A stretch of DNA of 64,000 nt from Litoreibacter ascidiaceicola (GCF_900129235.1 NZ_FQUV01000003.1:372001-436000); one strand, 5' to 3'. Positions 1 through 9,499 are shown, counted from the first letter of the stretch. Notes: generated by a model from the sequence alone, not told the origin. Numbers and translations are program-made.

Positions 1-233
1 TCACGTCGGGCGGCTTCGGGCGAGCACGGGGTGTAGCGCGCCACACCTGCGGCGGAGGCGATGCCGGGCAAAGCCTCAAGCGCCGCCTCGGCGCTGCCGT
101 GTTCATCCAGAAGCCGGAAAAAAGTGCTCACGCCAACGCGGTGAGACCTGATCAGACGGAGCCAAGCGGACACATCGCCCTGTAGTCTTGGGGGTGCGAG
201 GGGGGGTGGGGTAGACAGCAGGTCGCTGGCCAT
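1..233 (-). CDS. dprA: DNA-processing protein DprA, N-terminal part (cut by window edge)
   Basis: Reading leftward from an ATG at 233, the frame stays open to the window edge and gives 77 residues. They include a DVSAWLRLIRSHRVGVSTF stretch and then LLDEHGSAEAALEALPGIA, which I recognise as the SAM-like N-terminal region of alphaproteobacterial DprA. DprA loads RecA onto incoming single-stranded DNA during natural transformation. The Rossmann-fold DNA-binding core lies outside the window, so the assignment rests on the N-terminus only. It lies on the same strand as tldD, downstream of it, with about 185 nt between them. Confidence 0.72.
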   Translation of the reverse strand, partial: MASDLLSTPPPLAPPRLQGDVSAWLRLIRSHRVGVSTFFRLLDEHGSAEAALEALPGIASAAGVARYTPCSPEAARR

Positions 234-366
234 TCTTCGCTCCGTCTAATCAGTGAGCCCACTTTGCCGCGTCGGAGTTAAAGGAAAATGAATGTGGATA
301 ATAAGATGAGATATTTCCGCTAAGATACTGAATGCAATTGTATAAAAATTGAGCCTATCAAGAACG

Positions 367-392
367 AGCGCGCAGCTGTCCAGCGGCGCGCT
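367..392 (-). terminator. GC-rich hairpin after tldD
   Basis: A stem-loop with AGCGCGC at 367-373 pairing GCGCGCT at 386-392 lies 26 nt beyond the tldD stop on the leftward strand. No clear U-tract follows, so it may be a weak or factor-assisted terminator, or an mRNA 3'-end stabiliser. Confidence 0.35.
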
Positions 393-417
393 GATTCTTG
401 AAGCCACAGTGTTTCGC

Positions 418-1848
418 TTAGGTCGCGGAACCGCCGACCGTCAGCTTGCCAATTTTCAAGGTCGGCTGGCCCACACCCACAGGCACCCATTGGCCCGCCT
501 TGCCGCAGTTCCCCATGCCCGGATCAAGCGCCATGTCGTTGCCGATGGCTTGGATATGTTTTAGCGCGGTCGCCCCGTCGCCGATCAGCGTCGCGCCATT
601 GACCGGCTCACCCACGACGCCGTTGCGGACGCGGTAGGCTTCGGTGCAGCTGAACACGAACTTACCATTGGTGATATCCACCTGTCCGCCGCCAAAGCCC
701 ACGGCGTAGATGCCATCTTTCAGGTCATGCACAATCGCCTCCGGCTCCGCGTCGCCGCCGAGCATATAAGTGTTGGTCATGCGCGGCATCGGCGTGTGGG
801 CATAGCTTTCGCGGCGTCCGTTGCCTGTTGGCTCCACCCCCATCAGGCGGGCGTTCTGGCGGTCCTGCATATAGCCCACCAACACGCCGTCTTCGATCAG
901 GGTGTTCTTGGCCGAGGGCGTGCCTTCGTCATCCACGGTGATCGAGCCGCGCCGATCCGGGATCGTCCCGTCATCCAGCACGGTGACGCCTTTGGCGGCA
1001 ATCTGTTGCCCCATCAACCCCGCAAAGGCCGAGGTTTTCTTGCGGTTGAAGTCGCCTTCCAACCCATGCCCAATGGCCTCGTGCAGCAAAATTCCGGGCC
1101 AGCCGGGGCCAAGCACCACGTCCATGACACCCGCAGGAGCTGGAACCGCGTCGAGATTGACCAGCGCGATGCGCAAAGCCTCGCGGATTAGGCCCTGCCA
1201 ATGGGATGGCTCCAACAACCCGTCCAGCATGGTGCGCCCGCCGCCGCCAGCCGTGCCGCTTTCGCGACGCCCGTCTTTCTCTGCGATCACCGAGACGTTG
1301 ATGCGGGTCATCGGGCGGTCATCTGTGACCAAGGTGCCATCGGGCCGTAAAATCGCGACTTCCTGATGGGAGGCGGCCAGCGATGCGGACACTTGCACCA
1401 CCCGTGGGTCGAGCGCGCGGGCAAAAGCGTCGATTTCGCGCAGGGTGTCGACCTTGGCGGTAAACGCGATGCCTTCCATCGGGTCCATGTCGGAATAGAG
1501 CTTGCGGTTGGTGCGCGAAGGCGCAGGGGCCAGGGTGCCGCCCCCTGCACCGACCGCAAGGCGGGCGGTTTCAGAGGCGCGGATCATCGCGTGTTCGGAA
1601 ATCTCGGTGGCGTGGGCGTATCCGGCGGTCTCGCCGCGCACTGCGCGCAGGCCGAACCCTTCGGAGGCGTCGTAGCTGGCGGTTTTCAGGCGACCGTCGT
1701 CAAAGGCGAAAACCTCACCGCGTTTGCGCTCCAGATACAGCTCGCCGTCGTCGGCTCCGGCGGTCGCAGAGCGGAGAATCTCTAGCGCGCGGTCTTGGTC
1801 CAACATGGTCTCGAACGGGCGGAACGGGGCGGCGTTAGCGGAGGTCAT
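418..1848 (-). CDS. tldD: Metalloprotease TldD
   Basis: 476-residue TldD, the zinc-protease partner of TldE/PmbA in a heterodimer that degrades unfolded peptides and matures some modified peptides (family knowledge). The zinc motif HEAIGH lies near residue 255 and the conserved SCTEAYRV segment near the C-terminus. The start at 1848 was chosen because the protein begins MTSANAAPFRPFE after an AAGGGAATCACCA ribosome site; the frame is open to 2082 but that extension has no family character and runs into the ctaC leader. tldE is not in the window. It is divergent from ctaC, with about 160 nt between them. Confidence 0.93.
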   Translation of the reverse strand: MTSANAAPFRPFETMLDQDRALEILRSATAGADDGELYLERKRGEVFAFDDGRLKTASYDASEGFGLRAVRGETAGYAHATEISEHAMIRASETARLAVGAGGGTLAPAPSRTNRKLYSDMDPMEGIAFTAKVDTLREIDAFARALDPRVVQVSASLAASHQEVAILRPDGTLVTDDRPMTRINVSVIAEKDGRRESGTAGGGGRTMLDGLLEPSHWQGLIREALRIALVNLDAVPAPAGVMDVVLGPGWPGILLHEAIGHGLEGDFNRKKTSAFAGLMGQQIAAKGVTVLDDGTIPDRRGSITVDDEGTPSAKNTLIEDGVLVGYMQDRQNARLMGVEPTGNGRRESYAHTPMPRMTNTYMLGGDAEPEAIVHDLKDGIYAVGFGGGQVDITNGKFVFSCTEAYRVRNGVVGEPVNGATLIGDGATALKHIQAIGNDMALDPGMGNCGKAGQWVPVGVGQPTLKIGKLTVGGSAT

Positions 1849-1965
1849 TGGTGATTCCCTTGATTTAGCGCAAAATTGTGTGCGGCATCGTGGCGCTTTC
1901 TTGGTGTCGGCGCTTGCCCCTTGCATGGTAATATGGTTTCTCACAGGCCAGACGCAAGCGGGGGA

Positions 1966-1986
1966 GCCGTGCCCGAAGAGCACGGC
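1966..1986 (+). promoter_or_regulatory. Hairpin in the ctaC leader
   Basis: A perfect 7-bp stem, GCCGTGC/GCACGGC, with a 7-nt loop ends 23 nt before the ctaC start codon. It would fold in the mRNA leader if transcription starts upstream of it, close to the ribosome site. Function unknown; a role in translation control or mRNA stability is only inference. Confidence 0.35.
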
Positions 1987-2009
1987 CCTGACAACGACGG
2001 GAACAACAG

Positions 2010-2894
2010 ATGAGAATTGCAAAACTTTTTGCTGGCTTCGCGGGCCTTTTGACCGCCACTGGCGCGCATGCGCAAGCCGCACTTGATAACTTGGAAATTA
2101 TCGGCAAACCAAATGCCGAGACATCCTTGAGTTTCCAACCTGCGGTGACCGAGCTGGCCCGCGACCTGCATTGGCTGGACCAGTTCGTCTTTGTGATCAT
2201 CACCGTGATCACCTTGTTCGTGACGGCCCTGCTGCTGTGGTGTGCCTATCGCTTCAACGCCAAACGGAACCCGAATGCGGCGACCTTTACGCACCACTCG
2301 ACGCTCGAAGTGGCCTGGACCATGGTTCCCGTGATCATTCTGGTCATCATCGGCGCGTTCTCGGTGCCTGTTTTGTTCAAGCAACAGCGCATTCCTGAAG
2401 GCGACATTGTGATCAAGGCCACCGGTTACCAGTGGTATTGGGGCTACGAATATGTTGACCACGGCTTCGGCTTTGACAGCATCATGATTGGCGCGGGCGA
2501 AAACCGCCTGACACCGGATGTCGAAGCCGAGCTGGTCGAGGCGGGCTACAGCAAGGACGAGTTCCTGCTGGCCACCGACACTGCCGTCGTCGTTCCAGTG
2601 AACAAAACCATCGTGATGCAGGTCACTGGCGCGGACGTGATCCACTCGTGGACCATCCCCGCCTTTGGTGTGAAGCAGGACGCCGTTCCCGGCCGTCTGG
2701 CAGCGCTTTGGTTCAAAGCCGAGAAAGAGGGCATCTATTTCGGTCAATGCTCCGAGTTGTGCGGCCAAGCCCATGCCTACATGCCGATCACTGTGAAAGT
2801 GGTCAGCCAAGAGGTGTATGACGCTTGGCTGGAAGGCGCGATCGAAGAATATGCAGGGACACCCCTGTCCGTTCAGGTTGCTTCCGCTAACTAA
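2010..2894 (+). CDS. ctaC: Cytochrome c oxidase subunit II
   Basis: 294-residue subunit II of aa3-type cytochrome c oxidase, which accepts electrons from cytochrome c at the CuA centre on the periplasmic face. A signal peptide ends near AHAQ (residue 22), followed by two membrane helices (about 52-75 and 95-118) and the cupredoxin domain. CuA ligands are visible: H212, C247, E249 (backbone), C251, H255 and M258. The conserved aromatic run YQWYWGYEY precedes the domain. It heads a cluster ctaC-ctaB-coxF-ctaG-ctaE-surf1; subunit I (ctaD) is not in the window, as is usual in Rhodobacterales. Confidence 0.97.
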   Translation: MRIAKLFAGFAGLLTATGAHAQAALDNLEIIGKPNAETSLSFQPAVTELARDLHWLDQFVFVIITVITLFVTALLLWCAYRFNAKRNPNAATFTHHSTLEVAWTMVPVIILVIIGAFSVPVLFKQQRIPEGDIVIKATGYQWYWGYEYVDHGFGFDSIMIGAGENRLTPDVEAELVEAGYSKDEFLLATDTAVVVPVNKTIVMQVTGADVIHSWTIPAFGVKQDAVPGRLAALWFKAEKEGIYFGQCSELCGQAHAYMPITVKVVSQEVYDAWLEGAIEEYAGTPLSVQVASAN

Positions 2895-2902
2895 TAAGGT
2901 GT

Positions 2903-2920
2903 GGCGGGGTGAACCCCGCC
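2903..2920 (+). repeat. Palindromic hairpin between ctaC and ctaB
   Basis: GGCGGGG-TGAA-CCCCGCC is a perfect 7-bp stem with a tetraloop 9 nt after the ctaC stop. It has no U-tract, so it is more likely a REP-like element or mRNA 3'-end barrier than a full terminator. Similar GGCGGGG/CCCCGCC palindromes are, to my recollection, dispersed in roseobacter genomes; a genome-wide count would settle this. Confidence 0.5.
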
Positions 2921-2955
2921 CTACTGCTTCCTCTTCTTCTTGGGTGTAACGCCAC

Positions 2956-3894
2956 ATGACTGACGCGACACAAAACATCGGGACGACTGCTGGCGAAGGC
3001 CAGTTCGGCGACTACTGGGCGTTGCTCAAGCCGCGCGTAATGTCGTTGGTGGTGTTTACCGCCGCCGTTGGTGTGTTCGTGGCCCCCGTCAGCGTGCATC
3101 CGTTCATCGCCATGGTGTCGATCCTGTTCATCGCCTTGGGTGGCGGCGCGTCCGGCGCGCTGAACATGTGGTACGACCACGACATCGACACCATCATGAA
3201 ACGCACCGCCAACCGCCCCGTCCCGTCGGGCAAGGTGGCCCCGGGCGAGGCGCTGACGCTGGGTCTGTGGCTGTCGTTCATCTCGGTCACCATGCTGGGG
3301 CTGGCCTCCAACTGGGTCGCCGCTGGCTTGCTGGCCTTCACGATTTTCTTCTACGCTGTCGTCTACACCATGTGGCTGAAACGCTGGACCCCGCAAAACA
3401 TCGTGATCGGTGGCGCGGCTGGTGCGTTCCCTCCGATGATCGGCTGGGCCGTGGCAACGGGTGGTGTGTCGCTTGAGAGCGTCTTGCTGTTCTGCCTCGT
3501 GTTCATGTGGACGCCACCCCATTTTTGGGCTTTGGCGCTGTTCATGAACAATGACTACACCAATGCAGGCGTGCCAATGCTGACCGTGACCCACGGCAAG
3601 CGCGAGACCCGCAAGCAAATCTTCATCTACGCCCTGCTTCTGGCCCCGCTGGCCATCGGCGCTGCGTTTACCTCCATCGGTGGCTGGATCTACCTGACCG
3701 CCGCGATCTACCTGAACGCCAAATTTGTCTGGGGCGCGTGGAAGCTGTGGCAGCGCGAGGAAGCCGACGCCGAGGCCGATATCTATACCGCCGAGAAGGC
3801 CTATTTCCGCTTCTCGCTCGTCTATCTGTTTGCAAGTTTCTGTGCCCTGCTGCTGCAAGCGGTCTGGGTCAAAGCCGGCATGGGAGCTTGGTAG
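2956..3894 (+). CDS. ctaB: Protoheme IX farnesyltransferase
   Basis: 312-residue UbiA-superfamily membrane enzyme that adds a farnesyl group to heme B to make heme O, precursor of heme A for the aa3 oxidase. The first Asp-rich motif is N70-x3-D74-x3-D78 (NMWYDHDID), and the loop [12 protein letters not shown] follows near residue 136. About nine hydrophobic segments are visible, and the C-terminus is typical. It follows ctaC by 61 nt containing a strong hairpin and precedes coxF by 5 nt. Confidence 0.96.
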   Translation: MTDATQNIGTTAGEGQFGDYWALLKPRVMSLVVFTAAVGVFVAPVSVHPFIAMVSILFIALGGGASGALNMWYDHDIDTIMKRTANRPVPSGKVAPGEALTLGLWLSFISVTMLGLASNWVAAGLLAFTIFFYAVVYTMWLKRWTPQNIVIGGAAGAFPPMIGWAVATGGVSLESVLLFCLVFMWTPPHFWALALFMNNDYTNAGVPMLTVTHGKRETRKQIFIYALLLAPLAIGAAFTSIGGWIYLTAAIYLNAKFVWGAWKLWQREEADAEADIYTAEKAYFRFSLVYLFASFCALLLQAVWVKAGMGAW

Positions 3895-3899
3895 AGGTC

Positions 3900-4091
3900 A
3901 TGGCACTCAGGGTAGAACACGAGCTGCATAAACGTCGCTTCGGCCGCAATCTAGGCGTGGGCTTGTTGCTGGTTGGTTTCGTCGCGATTGTCTTCGGGCT
4001 GACCGTGGTGAAGGTGCAAAACACCGGCTTCGTCGAGGGCTATGACCACGTCGCCCGTCCGGCGCTGATCCCTGACGAGGGCAGCAACTGA
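3900..4091 (+). CDS. CoxF-like small oxidase-cluster protein
   Basis: 63-residue protein with a basic N-terminus (ELHKRRFGRN), one membrane helix at about 18-38 and a short periplasmic tail containing FVEGYDHVARP. A small protein in this position, between ctaB and ctaG, is typical of alphaproteobacterial oxidase clusters and is often called CoxF; it may assist assembly. The ATG at 3900 begins 5 nt after the ctaB stop, and its TGA overlaps the ctaG ATG by 1 nt, indicating translational coupling. The longer open frame upstream overlaps ctaB and was not used. Confidence 0.85.
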   Translation: MALRVEHELHKRRFGRNLGVGLLLVGFVAIVFGLTVVKVQNTGFVEGYDHVARPALIPDEGSN

Positions 4092-4687
4092 TGGCGCGCA
4101 AGCTTGATCCCAAGCAACGCACCATGGCGGTGCTGGTTGGTGTTGTGCTGACCATGGGCGCGCTCGGCTTCGCCTCTGTGCCGCTTTACGATCTGTTCTG
4201 CCGTGTCACAGGCTATGGCGGAACGACGGCGCAGGCGGATGCAGGCTCCGACGTCATTCTGGACCGCACCATCAACGTTCGCTTCGACGGATCGCTGTCG
4301 TCCAACATGGCGTGGGAGTTCAAACCAGTGCAGCGCGAAATGACCGTGCGCATCGGCGAGACGGGCCTTGCGTTCTACGAGGCTTACAACCCGACCGATC
4401 GCCCGATTGCGGGTCAGGCCAGCTACAACGTCTTCCCGTTTACCGCTGGCGGCTACTTCAACAAGATCGCGTGTTTCTGCTTCACCGAGCAGGTTTTGCA
4501 ACCCGGTGAGCGTATCCAGATGCCGGTGACCTTCTTCGTGGATCCGGAAATCGTCGACGATCCTGACGCAAAGTTTGTCGAGGAAATAACCCTCAGCTAT
4601 ACCTTCTACGAGATCGACCTGCCGGACGGGGGCGCGCAAGCGGCCCTGACACCCGAGCAGCCCGCAAAAACAACTGAATATAACTAA
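4091..4687 (+). CDS. ctaG: Cytochrome c oxidase assembly protein CtaG (Cox11 family)
   Basis: 198-residue copper chaperone that delivers copper to the CuB site of subunit I. It has one N-terminal membrane helix (about 13-33) followed by a periplasmic immunoglobulin-like domain. The copper-binding CFCF motif is at residues 128-131 (C128, C130), within [10 protein letters not shown]. It overlaps the preceding small gene by 1 nt and is followed after 25 nt by ctaE, so all are probably one transcript. Confidence 0.96.
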   Translation: MARKLDPKQRTMAVLVGVVLTMGALGFASVPLYDLFCRVTGYGGTTAQADAGSDVILDRTINVRFDGSLSSNMAWEFKPVQREMTVRIGETGLAFYEAYNPTDRPIAGQASYNVFPFTAGGYFNKIACFCFTEQVLQPGERIQMPVTFFVDPEIVDDPDAKFVEEITLSYTFYEIDLPDGGAQAALTPEQPAKTTEYN

Positions 4688-4712
4688 GCCCACCACGAGG
4701 GAGCCCAACAAA

Positions 4713-5513
4713 ATGGCACATGCCAAGAACCACGATTACCACATCCTGCCGCCGTCGATTAATCCGTTCCTTGGGGCGCTTGCGGCGTTCGTAATGCTCA
4801 CCGGCGCGGTGCTGTGGATGCATGACGGCGGCCCATGGCTGTTCGCGATCGGCTTCGCCACCGTGCTGTATACCATGTTCAGCTGGTGGTCCGAGATGGT
4901 CGACGAAGGCCAGCAAGGCGATCACACCCCGGTGGTGCGTATCGGCCTGCGCTATGGCTTCATCTTCTTTATCATGTCCGAAGTCATGTTCTTCGTGGCG
5001 TGGTTCTGGTCCTTCTTCAAACACGCCATGTACCCGATGGGGCCCCTAAGCCCTGCGGTTGACGGCCAATGGCCACCTGCGGGCATCGAGACGTTCGACC
5101 CTTGGCACCTGCCATTGATCAACACGTTGATCCTGCTCTGCTCCGGTGCGGCCGCGACTTGGGCGCACCACGCGCTGGCCCATGAGAACAACCGCAAAGA
5201 CCTGAAAAACGGCCTGATCCTCGCGATTGCGTTGGGTGCGTTGTTCACTGTTTTCCAAGCCTATGAATACAGCCACGCAGCCTTCGGCTTCTCGGGCAAC
5301 ATCTATGGCGCCAACTTCTTCATGGCGACAGGCTTCCACGGCTTCCACGTTCTGGTCGGGACGATCTTCCTGCTGGTCTGCCTGATCCGCGTATACAAAG
5401 GCCACTTTACGCCAGAGCAGCATGTCGGCTTCGAGGCCGCTGCTTGGTACTGGCACTTCGTGGACGTGGTCTGGCTGTTCCTGTTCGCAGCGGTTTATAT
5501 CTGGGGCGGCTAA
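4713..5513 (+). CDS. ctaE: Cytochrome c oxidase subunit III
   Basis: 266-residue, seven-helix subunit III, which stabilises the oxidase core and supports proton uptake. Recognisable segments include [15 protein letters not shown], the loop [32 protein letters not shown] and the C-terminal [17 protein letters not shown]. The ATG follows a GAGGGAG ribosome site. A strong hairpin lies in the 71-nt gap before surf1. Confidence 0.97.
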   Translation: MAHAKNHDYHILPPSINPFLGALAAFVMLTGAVLWMHDGGPWLFAIGFATVLYTMFSWWSEMVDEGQQGDHTPVVRIGLRYGFIFFIMSEVMFFVAWFWSFFKHAMYPMGPLSPAVDGQWPPAGIETFDPWHLPLINTLILLCSGAAATWAHHALAHENNRKDLKNGLILAIALGALFTVFQAYEYSHAAFGFSGNIYGANFFMATGFHGFHVLVGTIFLLVCLIRVYKGHFTPEQHVGFEAAAWYWHFVDVVWLFLFAAVYIWGG

Positions 5514-5545
5514 GCTTTCCTGCGATCTACTGAGAAAATCGATAG

Positions 5546-5573
5546 GCGCGAGGGGAAACCCTCGCGCTTCTTC
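5546..5573 (+). terminator. Strong hairpin between ctaE and surf1 (attenuator-like)
   Basis: GCGCGAGGG at 5546-5554 pairs perfectly with CCCTCGCGC at 5559-5567 around a GAAA tetraloop, followed by TTCTTC. It lies 33 nt after the ctaE stop and only 17 nt before the surf1 ATG, leaving no room for a promoter, so it probably attenuates read-through or protects the ctaE mRNA end. Confidence 0.6.
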
Positions 5574-5584
5574 ATTGAGGTAAC

Positions 5585-6259
5585 ATGACCAAACGAATGA
5601 TCCTGCCTTTGCTGTTCGGCCTGATCGGCTGCGCCATTTTGGTGAGCCTCGGGACATGGCAAGTGAAGCGCCTTGCGTGGAAAGAATCCATGCTGTCCGA
5701 AATCGACGCTCGGATCACGGCGCAGGCCGTGGCCTTGCCCGATAGTTTGGACCAACAAGACGACCTGTATCTGCCAGTGCAAGCGACAGGTATGTTCGGT
5801 GCGGACCGCATCCGCGTGTTGGTCAGCCAGAAGAAGGTCGGCGCGGGCTACCGGATCATCAGCCCGTTCACGACACAAGGCCGCACGATCATGGTGGATC
5901 GCGGCGTCATCCCGATTGCAGGTGAATTGCCCGCGCCGCCCACCGGAGAGGTGACGGTGACAGGCAACATCCATTGGCCGCACGAGGTCGACAGCTACAC
6001 GCCGGACCCCGACGAGGCGCGCGACATCTGGTTCGCCCGCGACGTCGACCGCATGGCCGCCAAGCTGGGCACCGAGCCTGTCTTGCTCATCTTGCGCGCT
6101 GCAACCCCTGCCACCCCCGAAATCACCCCGCTTCCCGTCAGCCGCGCTGGCATCCCCAACGACCACCTGTCTTATGCGATCACATGGTTTTCGCTCGCGG
6201 TGATATGGTTTGGGATGACAGCGTTTTTGCTTTGGCGTATCAGGCAGCGGACCGTTTGA
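5585..6259 (+). CDS. SURF1 family cytochrome oxidase biogenesis protein
   Basis: 224-residue SURF1 protein, an inner-membrane factor for heme A insertion into oxidase subunit I. The layout is classical: an N-terminal helix (about 7-24) with GTWQVKRLAWK immediately after it, a periplasmic domain with VDRGVIP, and a C-terminal helix before residue 215. It starts directly downstream of a stable hairpin. It ends 11 nt before thrC, so thrC is probably on the same transcript. Confidence 0.95.
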   Translation: MTKRMILPLLFGLIGCAILVSLGTWQVKRLAWKESMLSEIDARITAQAVALPDSLDQQDDLYLPVQATGMFGADRIRVLVSQKKVGAGYRIISPFTTQGRTIMVDRGVIPIAGELPAPPTGEVTVTGNIHWPHEVDSYTPDPDEARDIWFARDVDRMAAKLGTEPVLLILRAATPATPEITPLPVSRAGIPNDHLSYAITWFSLAVIWFGMTAFLLWRIRQRTV

Positions 6260-6270
6260 AGGAACATCCC

Positions 6271-7659
6271 ATGCGTTACATCTCGACCCGCGGCAAAGCC
6301 CCTGTCCTGACATTCGAGCAGGCCATGCTCACCGGCCTTGCCCGCGACGGCGGATTGTACCTGCCCGAGAGCATCCCGACGCTGGACCATGACGCTATCC
6401 GCGCCATGCGCGGCGCGTCCTATGAGGACGTGGCCTTCACGGTCATGCGCCCCTTCATCGGCGACACTTTTACCGACGCCGAGTTCCGCGAGATCATCGC
6501 CAAGGCTTACGAAGGTTTCGGCCACGACGCCCGCGCACCTTTGGTGCAACTGGGCGCGAACCACTACCTGCTGGAGTTGTTCCACGGTCCGACCTTGGCG
6601 TTCAAAGACTTCGCCATGCAGATGATCGGCCAGATGTTCCAAGCCGCTCTGAAACGCTCTGGCGAGCGGGTGACCATCGTGGGGGCCACCTCCGGCGACA
6701 CAGGCTCCGCCGCGATCGAGGCGTTCCGGGGGTTGGACGCGGTCGACGTCTTCATCCTGTTCCCGCAAGGCCGTGTGTCTGACGTGCAGCGTCGCCAGAT
6801 GACGACGCCCTCCGAGGACAACGTGCACGCCTTGGCTATCGAAGGCGACTTCGACACCTGCCAATCCGCCGTCAAAGATATGTTCAACGATTTCGACTTC
6901 CGCGACGGGGTGCGCCTTGCAGGGATCAATTCGATCAACTGGGCGCGGGTGCTGGCGCAGGTGGTGTATTACTTCACCTCCGCCGTGAGCCTCGGTGCAC
7001 CGGACCGAGAGATCAACTTTACCGTGCCAACAGGCAATTTCGGAGACATCTTCGCGGGCTACATTGCCAAGCAGATGGGCCTGCCGATTGGCGAATTGGT
7101 GATTGCCACAAACCAGAACGACATCCTGCACCGCACGCTGGAAACGGGCGCTTATACGACCGATGGCGTGAAGCCGTCGATCAGCCCGTCGATGGACATT
7201 CAGGTGTCGTCAAACTTCGAGCGCGCGCTGTTCTACGCCTATGGCCAAGATGGCGCTGCGGTGTCGGACCAGATGGACGAACTCAAAGCCAGCGGTGAAT
7301 TCAAGGTCAGCCAAGGCGCTTACGAGGCGCTGAAGGAGACCTATGCGTCGGGTCGTGTCAGTGAGGAGGAAACCTCCGCCATGATCACCCGCGCCAACGC
7401 GACGATGGGCGAGTTGCTTTGCCCACACTCCGCCGTGGGTGTTAAAGTGGCGATGGACCATCTGGGTACAACGCCGATGGTGACGCTTGCCACAGCACAT
7501 CCCGCAAAATTTCCGGCCGCCGTGGAAGCTGCGTCCGGCCACCATCCTGAATTGCCCGACCGCATGTCGGACCTGTTCGAGCGCGAGGAGCGCATGACCG
7601 AATTGCCAAATGACATCGAGAAGATCAAAGCCCTGATCCGCGAGCGTATCAACGCATGA
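6271..7659 (+). CDS. thrC: Threonine synthase
   Basis: 462-residue PLP enzyme converting O-phosphohomoserine to threonine. The N-terminus MRYISTRGKAPVLTFEQAML is characteristic, the PLP lysine is in LAFKDFAMQ (near residue 113), and SGDTGSAA forms the phosphate loop. The start at 6271 follows a GAAGGAACATCCC site and leaves an 11-nt gap after surf1; the frame is open upstream but overlaps surf1. It overlaps the M16 peptidase gene by 4 nt (ATGA), a coupling common in Rhodobacteraceae. Confidence 0.96.
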   Translation: MRYISTRGKAPVLTFEQAMLTGLARDGGLYLPESIPTLDHDAIRAMRGASYEDVAFTVMRPFIGDTFTDAEFREIIAKAYEGFGHDARAPLVQLGANHYLLELFHGPTLAFKDFAMQMIGQMFQAALKRSGERVTIVGATSGDTGSAAIEAFRGLDAVDVFILFPQGRVSDVQRRQMTTPSEDNVHALAIEGDFDTCQSAVKDMFNDFDFRDGVRLAGINSINWARVLAQVVYYFTSAVSLGAPDREINFTVPTGNFGDIFAGYIAKQMGLPIGELVIATNQNDILHRTLETGAYTTDGVKPSISPSMDIQVSSNFERALFYAYGQDGAAVSDQMDELKASGEFKVSQGAYEALKETYASGRVSEEETSAMITRANATMGELLCPHSAVGVKVAMDHLGTTPMVTLATAHPAKFPAAVEAASGHHPELPDRMSDLFEREERMTELPNDIEKIKALIRERINA

Positions 7660-8915
7660 GGCAACAGCTGACCACCCTGTCCAACGGGTTCCGTATCGTG
7701 ACCGAGCACATGCCGTCTCTGGAAAGCGCCAGCGTGGGGATCTGGGTCAATGCGGGCGGCCGCCACGAGCGTATCGAGCAAAACGGCATCGCGCATTTCT
7801 TGGAACACATGGCCTTCAAAGGCACCAAGCGGCGCAGCGCGTTGCAGATCGCCGAGGCGATCGAGGACGTGGGTGGCTATATCAACGCCTACACCTCGCG
7901 CGAGGTGACGGCTTATTACGCCCGCGTCTTAAAAAATGACGTGCCGCTGGCGATGGATGTGATCGGCGACATCGTACGCCACCCTGTGTTCGACCCGCGC
8001 GAGATCGAGGTCGAACGCGGCGTGATCTTGCAGGAAATCGGCATGTCTCTGGACACGCCGGATGATGTGATTTTCGACTGGCTGCAAGAGGCGGCCTATC
8101 CAGAGCAGCCAATCGGGCGCACCATTCTGGGGCCGACGGAGCGGGTCTCGAACTTCTCGCGTGCGGATCTGTCGGCGTTCGTGGGGGAGCATTACGGCCC
8201 GCAAAACCTGATCCTGTCGGCGGCAGGTGCGGTGGACCACGACGAGATCGTGCGCATGGCTGAAGACATGTTCGGGGACATGCCAGCAGGGGCCGCATTG
8301 ACAGCGGAACATGCCAGTTTTGCCGCGGGCGAGCGGCGCGAAGTGAAAGCGCTGGAGCAGGCGCATTTCACCTTGGCGCTCGAAGCGCCGGGCTATCGCG
8401 ACGATGATTTCTATACCGCGCAGGTGTTCGCGTCCGCGTTCGGTGGCGGCATGTCCTCTCGGCTGTTCCAAGAGGTGCGCGAAAAGCGCGGGCTTTGCTA
8501 CTCGATCTACAGCTCTATCGGCAGCTATTCCGACACCGGCATGATGACCGTCTATGCAGGCACATCCGGCGACGATATCGCCGGATTGGCCGATATCACC
8601 GTGGACGAGTTGAAACGCGCCGCGGGGGATATGTCCGAGGCGGAAGTGAACCGCGCGCGTGTGCAGATGAAAGCAGGCATGCTGATGGGGCTGGAAAGCC
8701 CGTCGTCGCGGGCCGAGCGGCTGGCGCGGCTGGTCGGCATCTGGGGCCGCGTGCCGCCCTTGTCGGAGACCATCGACAAGATCGACGCGGTCGATGTCGC
8801 ACAGGTACGCGGTTTTGCGCAGAAACTGGCCGGAGCCGAAGCGGCGATGGCCCTATATGGTCCGGTGGAAAAAGCCCGCGATCTGGCCCATGTCGCCCGC
8901 AGGCTTGCCGCGTGA
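7656..8915 (+). CDS. M16 family zinc peptidase (mitochondrial processing peptidase-like)
   Basis: 419-residue pitrilysin-family peptidase related to the beta subunit of the mitochondrial processing peptidase. The inverted zinc motif is HFLEH (H47, E50, H51), with the third ligand E127 in ERGVILQEIGM, exactly 76 residues after H51 as in the family. The glycine-rich loop AFGGGMSSRLFQEVREKRGL is in the second half. No signal peptide is seen, so it is probably cytoplasmic. It is tightly coupled to thrC before it and to the GNAT gene after it (1-nt overlap). Confidence 0.95.
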   Translation: MRQQLTTLSNGFRIVTEHMPSLESASVGIWVNAGGRHERIEQNGIAHFLEHMAFKGTKRRSALQIAEAIEDVGGYINAYTSREVTAYYARVLKNDVPLAMDVIGDIVRHPVFDPREIEVERGVILQEIGMSLDTPDDVIFDWLQEAAYPEQPIGRTILGPTERVSNFSRADLSAFVGEHYGPQNLILSAAGAVDHDEIVRMAEDMFGDMPAGAALTAEHASFAAGERREVKALEQAHFTLALEAPGYRDDDFYTAQVFASAFGGGMSSRLFQEVREKRGLCYSIYSSIGSYSDTGMMTVYAGTSGDDIAGLADITVDELKRAAGDMSEAEVNRARVQMKAGMLMGLESPSSRAERLARLVGIWGRVPPLSETIDKIDAVDVAQVRGFAQKLAGAEAAMALYGPVEKARDLAHVARRLAA

Positions 8916-9499
8916 TGTTGGGGCGCAAGCGTAAGGTCCGTATCGAGACGGAACGTATGACGCTGCGCCTGCCTGCGCATGGCGATTACCGCGAATGGGC
9001 GTCGCTTCGGTCGTCGTCGGTCGAATTCCTGACCCCTTGGGAGCCGTCCTGGGCATCCGATCATCTGACTCGCAAAAGCTTTACCAACCGCGTCTACTGG
9101 GCGCAGCGCTCCGTGAATAACGGCAATGCCATTCCGGTGTTTCTGGAGCGGCGTGAGGACAAGGCTTTGCTGGGCGCGATCACGCTGGACAATATCCGGC
9201 GCGGCCCTGCGCAGGCGGGGACGTTGGGCTACTGGATGGGCCAGCACTATGCCCGCCACGGCTATATGCAGGAAGCCATCCTCGGGCTGGTGCATTATGC
9301 ATTTACGACGCTGGATTTGAGCCGCGTCGAGGCGGCGTGCCTGCCGGAAAACACCGCATCGCGCGGAGTGCTGGAGAAATCGGGTTTCAAGTATGAAGGT
9401 GTCGCGCAGAGCTATTTGCAGATCAACGGGCGTTGGCGCAATCATGTGCTGTTCGCCAATTTGCGCGGCGACCGTCGGGGCAAAACGGATGTGGGCTAA
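8915..9499 (+). CDS. GNAT acetyltransferase, RimJ-like
   Basis: 194-residue GCN5-type N-acetyltransferase. The RIETERMTLRLPAHGDY opening, the GYWMGQHYARHGYMQEAI acetyl-CoA segment and ENTASRGVLEKSGFKYEG near the C-terminus match the RimJ/RimL branch, which acetylates protein N-termini; the actual substrate is unknown. The ATG overlaps the stop of the M16 gene by 1 nt; the longer upstream frame is antisense to nothing but lies inside the M16 gene and was rejected. Confidence 0.93.
   Translation: MLGRKRKVRIETERMTLRLPAHGDYREWASLRSSSVEFLTPWEPSWASDHLTRKSFTNRVYWAQRSVNNGNAIPVFLERREDKALLGAITLDNIRRGPAQAGTLGYWMGQHYARHGYMQEAILGLVHYAFTTLDLSRVEAACLPENTASRGVLEKSGFKYEGVAQSYLQINGRWRNHVLFANLRGDRRGKTDVG

Noticed and set aside
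1849-2082. N-terminal extension of tldD
   Set aside because: The added residues overlap the ctaC leader and start, and the Met at 1848 has a good ribosome site and matches family N-termini.
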